This document shows, piece after piece, positions 1 through 11,891 of a stretch of DNA of 64,000 nt; position 1 is the stretch's first letter, and each line of letters begins with the position of its first letter. This stretch comes from Channallabes apus (Eukaryota; Chordata; Actinopteri; Siluriformes; Clariidae): assembly GCA_030522415.1 (NCBI GenBank), contig CM060108.1, positions 37,470,256 to 37,534,255 of the forward strand, given 5' to 3'. Made by a program: the position numbers and the translations under genes. The notes under the pieces are model-generated. The model had not been told where the DNA came from. It made no database searches and saw only the letters and a program-made list of their open reading frames with translations.

Positions 1-213
1 GTACCTTGTGGGGTTGACCAAGTAGATTATTGAGCTATTAGTTTGGACCACCAGAGTCACATGACCACGAAGGTATGGAAGAAATAAAGATTGCTTAATA
101 GTCAAAAGTGTTATATAAAAGTCTTAGGATACCAAAAGGTGTACCTAAATGAGGTCAGCAAGAAGATTATTGTGGTGCTAGTTTGGGCCACAGGATCACA
201 TGACCTGGAAGGT
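1..213. repeat. Two diverged direct repeats, ~140 bp period
   Basis: 1-75 and 141-213 share GTACCT, AGATTATTG, CTAGTTTGG-like, CACATGACC and GGAAGGT-like blocks in the same order. This looks like two units of a minisatellite or segmental repeat cut by the left window edge. Confidence 0.5.
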
Positions 214-820
214 AAAAAAAATAATTGTAATTCTTGTAATTCTTATGAACTATGTATTAATAAGATTTTTAGATTTTTATATTTAATAAGAGATTAGAAT
301 AACTGGAGCACATAGCCTGGCAAATAACAAGTACCACACTTCATTTGTATAGATATTTGTCTAATGTCCGAATATCAAACTAACTTGCCTGCGGTAAGGT
401 GGATTAAGAGATACACTTCCTCTCCTAAACTTGTTTTTTTTTTTTTTTTGGACTAGTGTCCAAAAAAAAGTCATAGTGGCAGGCAAAAAGCTCCTAGAAA
501 CTCATTTACTTTTGCATAAAATGCAAGCTGAGAATTAAAAAAAAGACATTCACTATAAACAAAAGTGCTCTAATCTTCTGATCTATTCTGGCCTATGAAG
601 TAATATGGAAGTTATGTTGTCGTGAGCAGCCGAAAGACCAACAACAACAACAACAACATGTTGGCCTGAGTAGGCTTTGTGTTGGTCTGGTGTGTTTATA
701 ACCAGTTGTAAAACTGTAGCAAGAGTGTTCACAATTTGTAGAAAAGCTTGAACAATGAGTTTTACTACAACAGAAAATCAGTGGTCAGCACTTTTTTGGA
801 GTAAAGAGCATAGAGCATTT
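214..820. other. Intergenic, nothing recognised
   Basis: AT-rich DNA with a poly-T run (about 434-450) and a short CAA run (about 640-657). No exon or known repeat seen. Confidence 0.5.
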
Positions 821-827
821 TGGATAT

Positions 828-960
828 ACTGTGGAACCTTGGTATACAAATTTATTTCGTTCCTAAGGTGAGTTACATAGTTGCTTTAATTCGTGTTGTA
901 AAGTAAATGCAGATAACCCGTTCCAGCCAGTCAAATATTACCAGTTGCCAACAGTAATCG
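828..960. mobile_element. Pogo/Tc1-like MITE end fragment
   Basis: Starts with TACTGTGGAACCTTGGTATA, resembling the terminal repeat of the pogo-like element at 59820-60656, followed by TTTCGTTCCTAAGGTGAG. No matching right end was found nearby, so it is truncated. Confidence 0.4.
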
Positions 961-1604
961 TATTTTTGTATATAAAACCATTCAAAACATTTAGAAAAGA
1001 CATTTAAATTAAGTAAAATATGAAACTAATAGACATTAACTCTCACATAACCTTAATTTTACGATTCTTCTAGGAGCCAGCTGCTTTATTAGCAATGATT
1101 TCTTTAATTTACCAAAAACTAATCTTTCTTCGATTGGCTTCCCAGACAAGTTTTGAATGACGTACATGCATCTCATATGGTGTCCGATCGGTTCATTATT
1201 TGGTTTGCCAAAAATGCTTTTTATACAGATGAAAATTTTGTGCAAATTTTCAACTTTTGAGTTGTTTAAACAAAATACTATAAAGCTTATAAACATTTGA
1301 GCAAAAACGAAATTAATTTGACATACTGCATTATGAGAAGGAAATTTTCATTACCTTTAAATTCATTTGTAATAATATTTATTGTTAATGCAACTGTTGG
1401 ATACTCATATCTAGGTCAACTTGCAGAAGTACAAGTGACAGAAAATGATAGGAACATTAACAGACCATCACTAGGTCATTAATGTTTCACATCCTAACAT
1501 ATGTAATCCAAGGAATTTGGAAAGTTAAGTTGAAAAATACAGCTAGGAATTTTTATTAAAGTTCTTATTAGAACCAATACAGGCTATTTGGGGTAACAAT
1601 CTGG

Positions 1605-1669
1605 CATGGGCACAGTGGCTCTGTGGTTAGCATGGTTGCCTTGCACCTCTAGGGTTGTATGTGCATGCA

Positions 1670-1731
<62 letters not shown>

Positions 1732-1935
1732 CGCACGCACAGAGTTTGTATTTTTCCTCCTATGCTTTGTGGGTTTTTTCCTTGGTGCTTCATTTTGACT
1801 CACAGTCCAAAGACATGCAGTGTAGGCTGCTCGGTGATCATCTGCGTTGTTGGACTTTTGATTATGCAAATTAATAGAACACAATCTCTTGCTACACTAT
1901 GCACTTATCCAAGTGTTTCACTGGTGTCACTGGAA
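1605..1935 (+). mobile_element. Degenerate tRNA-derived SINE-like repeat with GT microsatellite
   Basis: GCACAGTGGCTCTGTGGTTA and CCAAAGACATGCAG are shared with the copy at 8784-9005. A (GT)n run (about 1669-1740) has expanded inside it. A diverged tail (GGATAAGGTGCCCTGGGG type) appears at about 2135-2260. Confidence 0.55.
1669..1740. repeat. (GT)n microsatellite
   Basis: Near-perfect GT dinucleotide run with a few GC interruptions. Confidence 0.95.
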
Positions 1936-2989
1936 TGATGGCAGCGAACTCTGAACTATCTCGGCCATGATTGTCATTCACGGATATCTAGCCTTATTTA
2001 AAATGTTTGTATATTTCAAATACTTTGGTAAGAGTCTCATCACTGTATTGTTTAAAGTCATCATTAAATGTCAGTTGTTTTAACACCTTAATTCAAAAGA
2101 AGTCCTTGACTCCCCTTGTGACGTCCCTGGTATGATTGGGTGTGTAAGTGTGTATCCAGGATAAGGTGCCCTGGGGTCACTGGGATGGGCTCCCGGCACC
2201 CTCTGACCCTCCACAGGACAATCGGTATAGATTGTCGGTATATGAATGAATGAGTCTGGAATTCAGTCTATTTATATCATTGTAGAGTCACATCTGTTGC
2301 TGTCATGCAAGCTACAGCATTTCTGCAGTCCTATACTAAAGTAAATACTGAACAGTGTGTACAAGCCTTAGAGGTAATGGGAAAACAACCGGCAACTAAA
2401 CATTAGTTTTCTTAATTCATTTTCAATAGGTACTGGAAAACACTGGCAGTAGATCAAGTCGTAATGAACATATTATTATTATTATTATTATTAGCTTATT
2501 AAACATACGTCTGACATAGGATGCCACATTTGTCACGAGTCAGCTTCAAGACATTTCTGCCTGCCAGATCTGCCTCAGTCAACTGTTATTATTGTGAAAA
2601 GGGAGTGTATAGGAGCAACACCTGCTCAGCCTGAAGCAATAGACCAAGCAACCTTGCAGAGCAGGTCTTCAGTGTGCTGAGGCACATAGTAGATAATAAT
2701 TGCCTATCCTCTTGTATCACTCACTGCAGAATCTAGCCTGCCTCTGTAAGTAAAATCATTGCAAGATCTGTTTATCATGAGCTTCATGAAAATAGATTTC
2801 CATGGCCAAGCAGCTGTAAACAAACCTAAAAACAGAATTCTCAGTGCTAAGTTTTGAGTAGAGTGGTGTAAATTGTACTGCATTTTGCTCTTAACAACAC
2901 TATTTTAATAACGCACAGTGTTTTAGATTGTGATGTCCAAAAGGCTCATAAGTGCCTGAAAAAGTCTTAACAATATCTCTGTTTGCCGC

Positions 2990-3330
2990 AAATGTTCGAA
3001 AATATTCGGCTGTGGAGATGATGGGCTATTTCACTGTGAGGACCGTTGCTTTGTCTCAGGGTCATACTTATACATCCAAGGTTTGTCACCGGTACTGATC
3101 CTCGACATCAAGGACGGGCCATTCACAACACGCGTCTTGACACACTTCAATGCGATGTTTCTTCTGCTTCTCGGCTAACAGCCTGGGGACAAACTTAGCA
3201 GCGAATCCCATGTGAGGAATGCCTGGACTGTATGACACACAGACAATGGCATCAATGTTGTGGATTTTTCGCTGACGATAATCATGCTCAAGTTGCCAAA
3301 TGTTTTAGAAATTTCGGGGGTTAAGCTTGT
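2990..3330 (-). pseudogene. Mariner-type transposase fossil
   Basis: The minus-strand translation contains a broken match to the mariner block FVPRLLAEKQKKHR followed by IEVCQ-like residues, with frameshifts and stops. It is inactive debris upstream of adissp. Confidence 0.5.
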
Positions 3331-3454
3331 TTAAGGTCTTCCTGATTCATTGCAACATCGTCATTAACTTACTGAATCATGTCAAACGTCTCTGTGGCAG
3401 ATTTGCCCAGTTTCGTGCAAAATTTCACGTTAACATACAGATGATAAAAATTAT

Positions 3455-3527
3455 AGGCCTCTCTCATCTTTTTAAGTGGGAGAACTTGCACTATTGGTGG
3501 CTGACTAAATACTTTTTTGCCCCACTG
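3455..3527. mobile_element. Terminal fragment of a Tc1-like element
   Basis: Contains GGTGGCTGACTAAATACTTT, then TTTGCCCCACTGTA, which I recognise as the terminus of a widespread fish Tc1/mariner family. Confidence 0.55.
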
Positions 3528-3779
3528 TATGTTTTGTATCTTGTTTATAAGTATATATATTTTTCTTTCTGTTTCTTGCTGGGGAAAAAAAGTTTTTCCT
3601 CACTGATTTGACAAATGTACCTATTTTTGCAGTAACTTCCTCATTGTAAACCTACTTTTGTCTGGAAAAATTTGGTCAGCTTTTTTTTAAATGAAAAGAA
3701 GTAACCCAGTCACTGCAGCAAGATAGATAAATATTTGCCATTAAAGGAATGCACTTAATACAATATAATTGTATGTATT

Positions 3780-3784
<5 letters not shown>

Positions 3785-3820
<36 letters not shown>
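3785..3820. repeat. (TA)n microsatellite
   Basis: Perfect alternating TA/AT run. Confidence 0.95.
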
Positions 3821-3822
<2 letters not shown>

Positions 3823-4818
3823 AATAAAATAGATCAATATGGCTATCAGTTAGTCTTAAACTATCAGTATCATGTTGATAACTGGGAAAAAGATTCATGT
3901 GATCATAGTGATAATGATGATAGAAATGGTTGTGTCACTTTATGCAAGAAAGATTGTGTGTGCATGTACAGTATATGATCTACTTTATGTTTAGCTGTAA
4001 CCTCCAGTCCTGTGAAGTGAATTCTAAGTAACATCTAGCAGTTGATCTCATGGACACCTACAGCTCTCTAAAAAATAAAAATCCAGCAGGTGATATAGAA
4101 AGCAATTAAACTGTCAGTCTGAAGGTACATTTGTTAAGCTTGTTCTTATGTAGATATAGGCATTTCCAACCCGCGCAGTTCCCACCGTTTAGCTTATTCA
4201 TTTTTCTTTAGTAATTTTTTTATGTATGATTCCCATATCTCTATCCCCAAGTATTTTCACGTCACAATATGAGGGGAAAATATGTACAACATGACTCCTA
4301 GTTCAGTCTCTCAGGGCGTATTTCCATGAAACAATCAAAGCCTTAAGTACTTGGTCCAATTTGATCCTCTTAAAGTGAGTATTTGTACTTATTTAGTTGC
4401 GGGGTGTCTCTTTTGATGTCCCGCCCAGCTGTGTAAAGTAATAAAATGTCAGAGCAGTCCATGGGGGGTGAATGCTTGCAATGTGCTAGACAAAGTTTAA
4501 TGGTTTTGCTGTTCATTCTATCAGTATGTTTGCATGATTTTTAGCAGATCTGAAATTAGATAAAGGAAATGTTTCTGTTTAAATCAGCAAACAGATAAAT
4601 CCTGATAAAAAAAAAATCTTAGCTATTGTTTGTCAACTGTGCAAAATGTTAGAAAAAACTTTTTCATGAGATTTAATCAGATTTTAGGAACCCTGAATTG
4701 TTTCTTCTTTTGATACTTTTCTTTATTTACTCTTTTCCGTTTTGCTCACAGGTCTATTGTTGGGATTTCAACATGAAGCTGTGACTGATTCTCTCTCTCT
4801 ATCTTAACAAACAGAAAT

Positions 4819-4837
4819 ATGGCAACTGCCAAAAAAG
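4819..4837 (+). CDS. adissp: adissp coding exon 1
   Basis: ATG at 4819-4821 with A at -3 and G at +4, encoding MATAKK plus the first base of codon 7; the donor is GTGGGT at 4838. The exon probably starts upstream at an AG, either after TTGCTCACAG (about 4751) or after AACAAACAG (about 4816), so a further non-coding 5' exon is likely. Confidence 0.85.
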
Positions 4838-4860
4838 GTGGGTGTGCATTTTTATTTCCT

Positions 4861-4908
<48 letters not shown>

Positions 4909-7900
4909 CCTATTTGTTTTTGATAAAGTTCTTGCTGGGTTATTGCTATTTAAAATAAAATCTGACTCATCTCTCAGTGAATGCCAGATACTAAGACCAC
5001 TTAGATAGGACATGCTATAAGAAGGAGACATAGATTAGGCTGCTGATTTTTTGAGCCTCTGAACTGGCTCGCAACAGGAACTATGTGATGCTGTCATATC
5101 AATATTGACCAAAATCTCAAAAGAATGTTTTCTGCACCTTGTTGAATCTATGACATGAATTAAGGAAGTTTTGAAGGTAAAAGGGTCCAGCCCAGTAATA
5201 TGAAGATGTACCTATTGAAGTGGCTGGTGAGTGTGAAATGTAGTATATGCGAGTATATTGTATGTTCTACAGAAACTGATGAAGTAGTAATAGTGAAGTA
5301 GTTGTCGCAGAGTTCTGTGTGAACACTACCTAAATACACAATGTCTTCTGAAATTGTGGCAACAGAATAGGCTATACATATGTACAGGGATTTTTTTTTT
5401 TTTTTTACAAGAGAGTACTTGAAGAGGTAATCCTGTTTATATTTTCAACACAAAAACCTTCAGCTTACACAAACCTCAAATATGACCTTGCAGCATATGT
5501 ACTTTTTTTCTGTGTCACATTTAGTATCCTTCATGTGGCTGAAGTAATATTGATGATTGGCCTTTTGATTGCCAAAGCTATTTAAATTCAGGAAGGGTAT
5601 TTTATTTAATACACTTATGTATTAAGGGATTCAACTAATGTCTGTAATTTGAAATTGCAGAGAAGAACATACACTTGTACATATTTGCTGTCTTCCAATA
5701 TAAGAACTGGCACTGGGTCCAAACTTGGCTTACCTTAGCAACCATATTTACAAATTATAAATAAATCAAGATATTGAATAAACATGTATCTGGTTGTAAT
5801 AAAAGAGATGTTCATATCATGTTACTCAAAAACAAAGGGTTCCACATAAGGTTTGACTAATTATCGTGTGAAATACCTCTCTCTGACTATACCATTATAA
5901 TAATAATAATAATAATTATTATTATTTTTTAGAAATTGCTTTGCTAAATTTATATCGAGAGTCCACTTACAGTCTGGAATTACAGGATTGGAAAGAATGG
6001 TGGAAAAGTGAGACTTCCTGTGTGTAATATGACATGTTTTGTGCATTAATGAATGCATGTGTTACTGCAGCTTCCTCCAAGACGGGTGGCGTTCGCTTTG
6101 CTGAGGCAAACGCTGCCGCTGATGCTGCTGCTCACTCCCACGTGCACTTTGATGAGAAGCTGCATGATTCAGTTGTCATGGTGATCCCTGAGTCTGACGG
6201 GAACTTCTTGGTTAAGGTGAGTTTTGTGTCAGTGTTTCTGTTTTGCATAAATGTACACACATATATACATACAGTACTGGTCAAATGTTTGGACAGACCT
6301 TCCAATTAAGTGTTTTTTGTTTTGTAGTTTATTTTACACCTTCTAGAACAATACCAGATTTTTTTTCAAAACCATGAATTAACACATGTCACCAGGTAAT
6401 TATACAACAACAGTCAGATGTTGTTTTAAGGTCAGCTGTTCTGGAACAGTTCTTATAAAAACAGTATTGTCAATTGCATTTGCAAAACCCATCAAGCACC
6501 ATGATGAAGGAACCTTCCCAAGAAAGCAAGACCAAAACTTACCTCGGCTACAGAGGAGCAGTTCATTTAAAGTACTAGCATAGGGCTGGACGATTTATAT
6601 CACGATATATTTCTTAATTTTGGTCGATATGATATAATTTCGATATCGATATGGACAATATTAAAAAGCCTCAGGAAAAAACTGCTGAGGACACACAATG
6701 GATGTCTGCAAACTGAATTTGCAAAGTCTAGAATACCTCCAGATTCCTCCTATTAAAATTATATATATATTTAACAGTGGTGTCAAAAGTATTCACATTC
6801 ATTACTTGAGTAGAAGTATAGATACCAGGGTTTAAAAAGACTTCTATAGAAGTTGAAGTATCAACTCAAGCTGTTTACTCAAGTAAAAGTGTAAAAGTAC
6901 TGGTTTCAAAACTGCTTAAAGTATAAAAGTACCGTCAGGGGGGAAAAAAGCATTAAGGTCACGCGTTCTGATCATGCGAAGGGCGGGGGGGGGGAGGGGG
7001 GTTGTGCGCGCGTTCTGATCATAAAAATAGAGTAACGAGGCTATTTTTAAAATGTAAGGAGTAGAAAGTACAGATAATTGCTTAAAAATGTAAGGAGTAG
7101 AAGTAAAAAGTCGGCTGAAAAATAATTACTCCAGTAAAGTATAGATACCCAAAATTTCTACTTGAGTAAGGTAACAAAGTATTTGTACTTCGTTACTTGA
7201 CACATCTGATATTTAAACTAGAACAGGCTGGCTATTCATATAAGTTGAAACAACAAACAAACTGCTTCAGCCAGAGTGAGCAACAACAAAAACACATTGC
7301 TCTGGCCGGAACATTGTTGAGTGTTGATGACACCCTATGACAGGCTCGAGAGGTTTTTAGAAAGGGGCAAATACTTTTCCATGGCGCTGCACATGTAGTC
7401 AGATTATTCCACTAGGATGGAACTGTGCCAGGTGGAGTTATAGCACTTTTAAAATCATATTAACTTTACATTGATCTGAATAACTTTGAATAATGAACTT
7501 ATTGTTCTTTCCTTTGTGTCTTTGTTTTACAAATATGACCCAATATATGTTCAGTGATACTTTTTTATTTACGTTTTTTATTGTTAGATTTTTAAACAAG
7601 TATGTGGTTTTAAAAATGAATCTCCACTTTAATGAGCCAGTGTATTATAATGTGCGATGTGGTGGGCTGCTGGATCCAGCCTCGCTATCCCTGACTGTAA
7701 TGTTAGAGCCGTCAGAGCGGAACTGTAATTTTCCTTCACACCAAAGGCAGAATCTGTTCATATGAAGTATTTCACAGCATTTTCCTCTAAAGCTTTTTCT
7801 TATTTTTGTGTAATTTTCAGCTCCACCTTTTCTTCTTCCTCCTTTTCATTCATTGAAATTATTATTAATTTGCTCAAAGAAATTTGCTGCATCGAGAAAG

Positions 7901-10900
7901 GATCAATATCTCTCCCTCCGTAAATTAAAAGTGAAGGTGTCTAATTTATATTGAGGGAGGGCAATACATCCGCACGCGTGGTAAAATAAACACATTGTTG
8001 GCTTCTCAGCTATATTTGTAATGTTGCACGCGACAGCGTAACAGCCCGTTAATTCATGCTGGTGTACTGATGAGAAGGACAAACTGGTCAATGCCCCCGT
8101 TCTTTAATTTGCTGCATTGTTAGGTTATAGTACAACCTTTCGGGTCGATCTCGCATTTAAATCCAACTAAAAACTACTGAAAAGAAAACAAAACTCAGGC
8201 TCTATATCCCAGCTTACATCTCGCATTCGCGTTCACAAACACCGGACCTCATTACCCACAATGCACAACAACACCCTCTTTGTCGGCGGCGTCCGTGAGA
8301 TCGACGCACTCATCCATATGAGTAGGAAAGAGATGCAATATTATGGTTTCCGTCATTTTTTTATATATTTGTGTACTGACTGGGCCGGCCCACCGGGAAA
8401 ACTCCCGGTACTCCAGTCCGCCACTGTAAAATATCGGAAATGTGTTTAAAATCATATCACCGTTATTGAAAAAAATTCTATCGCGATATATATTGATATC
8501 GAATTATTGTCCAGCCCTATACTAGCATTAAAAATCACCAATTAACAGCACCGCAGATTAGAGCTGTTATGAAGGATTTATAGAGCATAAGTAGCAGAAA
8601 CATCTCAATTTCAATTGGTAATGTACATAAACATCTTTTTTATTTGATTAAAAAAGTGAAACTCCTCATGAATTCTAGATTAATTTTATGTAAAAGTAAA
8701 ATGCATAGTTCTTACAGGTTTTTATTAATGTGATATGTTCCACAATTCCAGTATTTTAAAATATCTTTAATTGTTTTTAGTTTGGCGGCGCAGTGGTGTA
8801 GTGGTTAGCACTGTCGCCTTGCACCTCCAGGGTCTGGGTTCAATTCCCAGCCAGGTTTGATTCCCGTCTCTGTGTGCATGGAGTTTGCATGTTCTCCCTT
8901 TGCTTGGTGGGTTTCCTCCCACAGTCCAAAGACATGCAGATTAGGCTAACTGGTGTTCCCAAAGTGCCTGTAGTGTGAGAGTATGTCCTGTGATGGAGGT
9001 ATCTGAGTCTAATAAAAGAGATGTTAATATCACCACTCAGAAACCAAATAAGGGTGCCAGATAAGGTTTGACTATTTATCATAAATGCTCTTACTTTTTG
9101 GCCACTATGCTAGTGTTATGATCTGGGGTTGCTTCAGTCGGTCAGATCTAGGCTCAGCGACGTTATGTTGATGTCAATGAAATGAAGCTAAATGTGGTCA
9201 ATGAAATCTTGGAGTGTGTGATTTCTGTTTTTGTCTGTGCTGTGCATTTCAGACTTTTTTTTTTTTTAATTTGATGATTATGAATTATATATCATTCTAT
9301 TAGAATGTTTTTCAACATCAATTAAACTGATTTAGAGATGAGATGGAGAAATGTCCAACTTCTGAAAAGTAGTCTGTTCATGTTTGCCCTCAATATTTGG
9401 TCAGGTCATCTTTAGCATGAGTTAATTCATTAATGTGACATGGCATGTAGGTGATCAGGTTGTAGCAATATCAAGGCATTATTGAAGAAGAGAAATCTGC
9501 TTTCAGCTTGTCTGCATTGTTGGGTCAGGTGTTTCTCATCTTCATCTTGACAATATACATTCGATTTTCTGTGGGTCAGATGAGTTGCCTGGTCAGTCAA
9601 GCACAGTAATGTCATGGTCAGTAAACCAGGTAGTAGTAGTTTTGTTTTTTCACTGTGGGCAGGTGCTAAGTCCTGCTGGAAAAGGAGCTGTGTCATTTAA
9701 ATCTCCTAGTAGATAGTTGAGGTTGGACCAACAACCTCAGTGGACCAACACCAGCAAATGACATGGCATCCCATTTCAGACTGTGGAAGCTGGATACACA
9801 GGACTTCAAGCAACTTGGATTCTGTGCCTCTCCACTCTTCCTCTAGATCCTATGACCTTTATTTCCAAATGAAATGCAAAATTTATGCGCCGTTTCCCAC
9901 CACAAATTTACCTTCCAGTCAACTTTCCAGGAATATGCTTGCATACAGCACCTACTGTGACTTACCTGTGGTAGGTGTCAGTGATCGTCTTTTGGAAAGT
10001 TAAGTCTGCAGTATCCCCCATGAAGTGGTTGCATGTACTGAACTAGACTAGGATATACACAGTATGAATAGTAGTTGAATCAAATATGAAATAAAATTTC
10101 CTAGCATTTTAAGATACTGGATTTTTGATTTTCAAAAGCTGTAAGCCAAACAGAATATAAAACAAAACAAAAAAAAGGAATGGAATATTTTGGACATTCC
10201 AATAGGATTGGACATTATAATTTTTTGAAAAGTACTGTGTATGTGATGAGATAATGTTTATATATACTGTGTATGTACGTGTGTGTATGTATGTACAGTA
10301 TGCATGTATACAATAAAAGGAATGTCCAAGTAGCAACCAAGTAGATTTTAAATTTTGAAGTTACTGGAACTAACTTTAACGCATCAAAATCTGGAAGAAT
10401 AGTATAATAGAATAGAATAGAATAAATCACCTAACAAAAATATGAGATTGGAGATCACTTAAACACTTTTGTTGCATGGTAAACAATCAACAGTAAAAAC
10501 CATTTAAATGCGCAAACAATGTGATTAAGACTCTCAGAACTAGACCTAAACAGATATGCGGCCATAAGAAAACCTAGGGTTAGGGTGTTCGTGAGTCACT
10601 TGTTTGTGAGTCTAATAATATAAAAGGCTTAAATTTTTTAGGAAGCAAAACTTAAACACAGTTAAGTTTGCTAGGGAGCATTGGACTTTGCGCCAATGGA
10701 AAAAGTCATATGGTCTAATCCAGGTGTGCCCAACCAGTCGATCGCGGTCGACCGCAGACTGCTTTCCAGTCGATCGCGATAGTAAACTGCCTTCTGTTAC
10801 TACTAACATACTAACTCATACTATTTCACGTAAATATATGGCAGAAATAGCGAGGGTAGTATGCTAGTACGCTAATCTGAATTTAGCCAGGGTTTTAGCT

Positions 10901-11770
10901 ACATCTTATCGCGTCAGTCAAAACACAAGAAGTCTTTCAAGGATGGCGAAGTTGTGAAAGAAGCATCTGTCGCGGCTGCAGACACACTATTTGCTGACTT
11001 CAAGAATAAAAGTGATATCATACAGTAGCTGCCGTTAAGGACGTGCAATTATCCCGTGGCACTGTTACACGGCGATGTGAGGGAATGTGAGGAATGTCGA
11101 GGCGCAGTTAAGGAAGGATATTGAACAGTGTGAATGTTTTTCTCCTCAATTTGATGAGTCGACTGATGTTGTGGATGTGAACAGCTGTGTGTTTTCATTA
11201 GAATGGTTTTTGGAGACATGGGTGCAAAAGAATTCAATTCAATTCAGTTTTATTTGTATAGCTCTTTTAACAATTGACATTGTCTCAAAACAGCTTTACA
11301 CAATCAAAAGAATTATTTAAGTTTGTAATAAAAGAAGAGCTAGGGTTAGGGTTAATAACTTTCAATTATCACTACAATAAGACTTAGAATTATAATGTTT
11401 TATTATATATGGATTAGGGCTACTTTGTTTGTTTTGTGCACATTAAATATGTAAATATGCTATGAATAGCAACTGGCTTTCTGTTTGGACTGGTAGATCT
11501 CGGAACACTGACAAATTAAAAAGTAGATCTTTGTTCAAAAAAGGTTGGGCACCCCTGGTCTAATCAGTTCAGATCAACCCTGTTCCAGAGCAATATGTGC
11601 ATCAGGGTGCAAAAGGAAGTGCACAAAGCGATGCACCCATCATGCATACAAGCATCCTGTACACGCCTTTGAAAGCAGTGTTCTGATCTGTGGCTGCTTC
11701 AGTTGATCAGCTCTCAGCTTAGAATGCCCAGGTTTTTCTTGGCCATGCTGTTGTGCTCTCTACTTTTTTC

Positions 11771-11830
<60 letters not shown>

Positions 11831-11835
11831 AAAAA

Positions 11836-11891
<56 letters not shown>

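Larger units (their letters stand above)
6272..8640. mobile_element. Tc1-like non-autonomous element, interrupted by hAT (right end not found)
   Basis: Begins CAGTACTGGTCAAATGTTTG after TA, the same terminus as the intact relative at 57113-57542. Its body continues on both sides of the hAT insertion: AAGACCAAAACTTACCTC and GAGGAGCAGTTCATTTAAAG at left, then ACCAATTAACAGCACCGCAG and ATTAGAGCTGTTATGAAG at right, matching the relative in order. The right terminus is not recognisable. Confidence 0.75.

Noticed and set aside
1606..1938. 110-codon open frame rich in Cys-Val repeats
   Set aside because: It is a translation of the GT microsatellite inside a SINE-like repeat.
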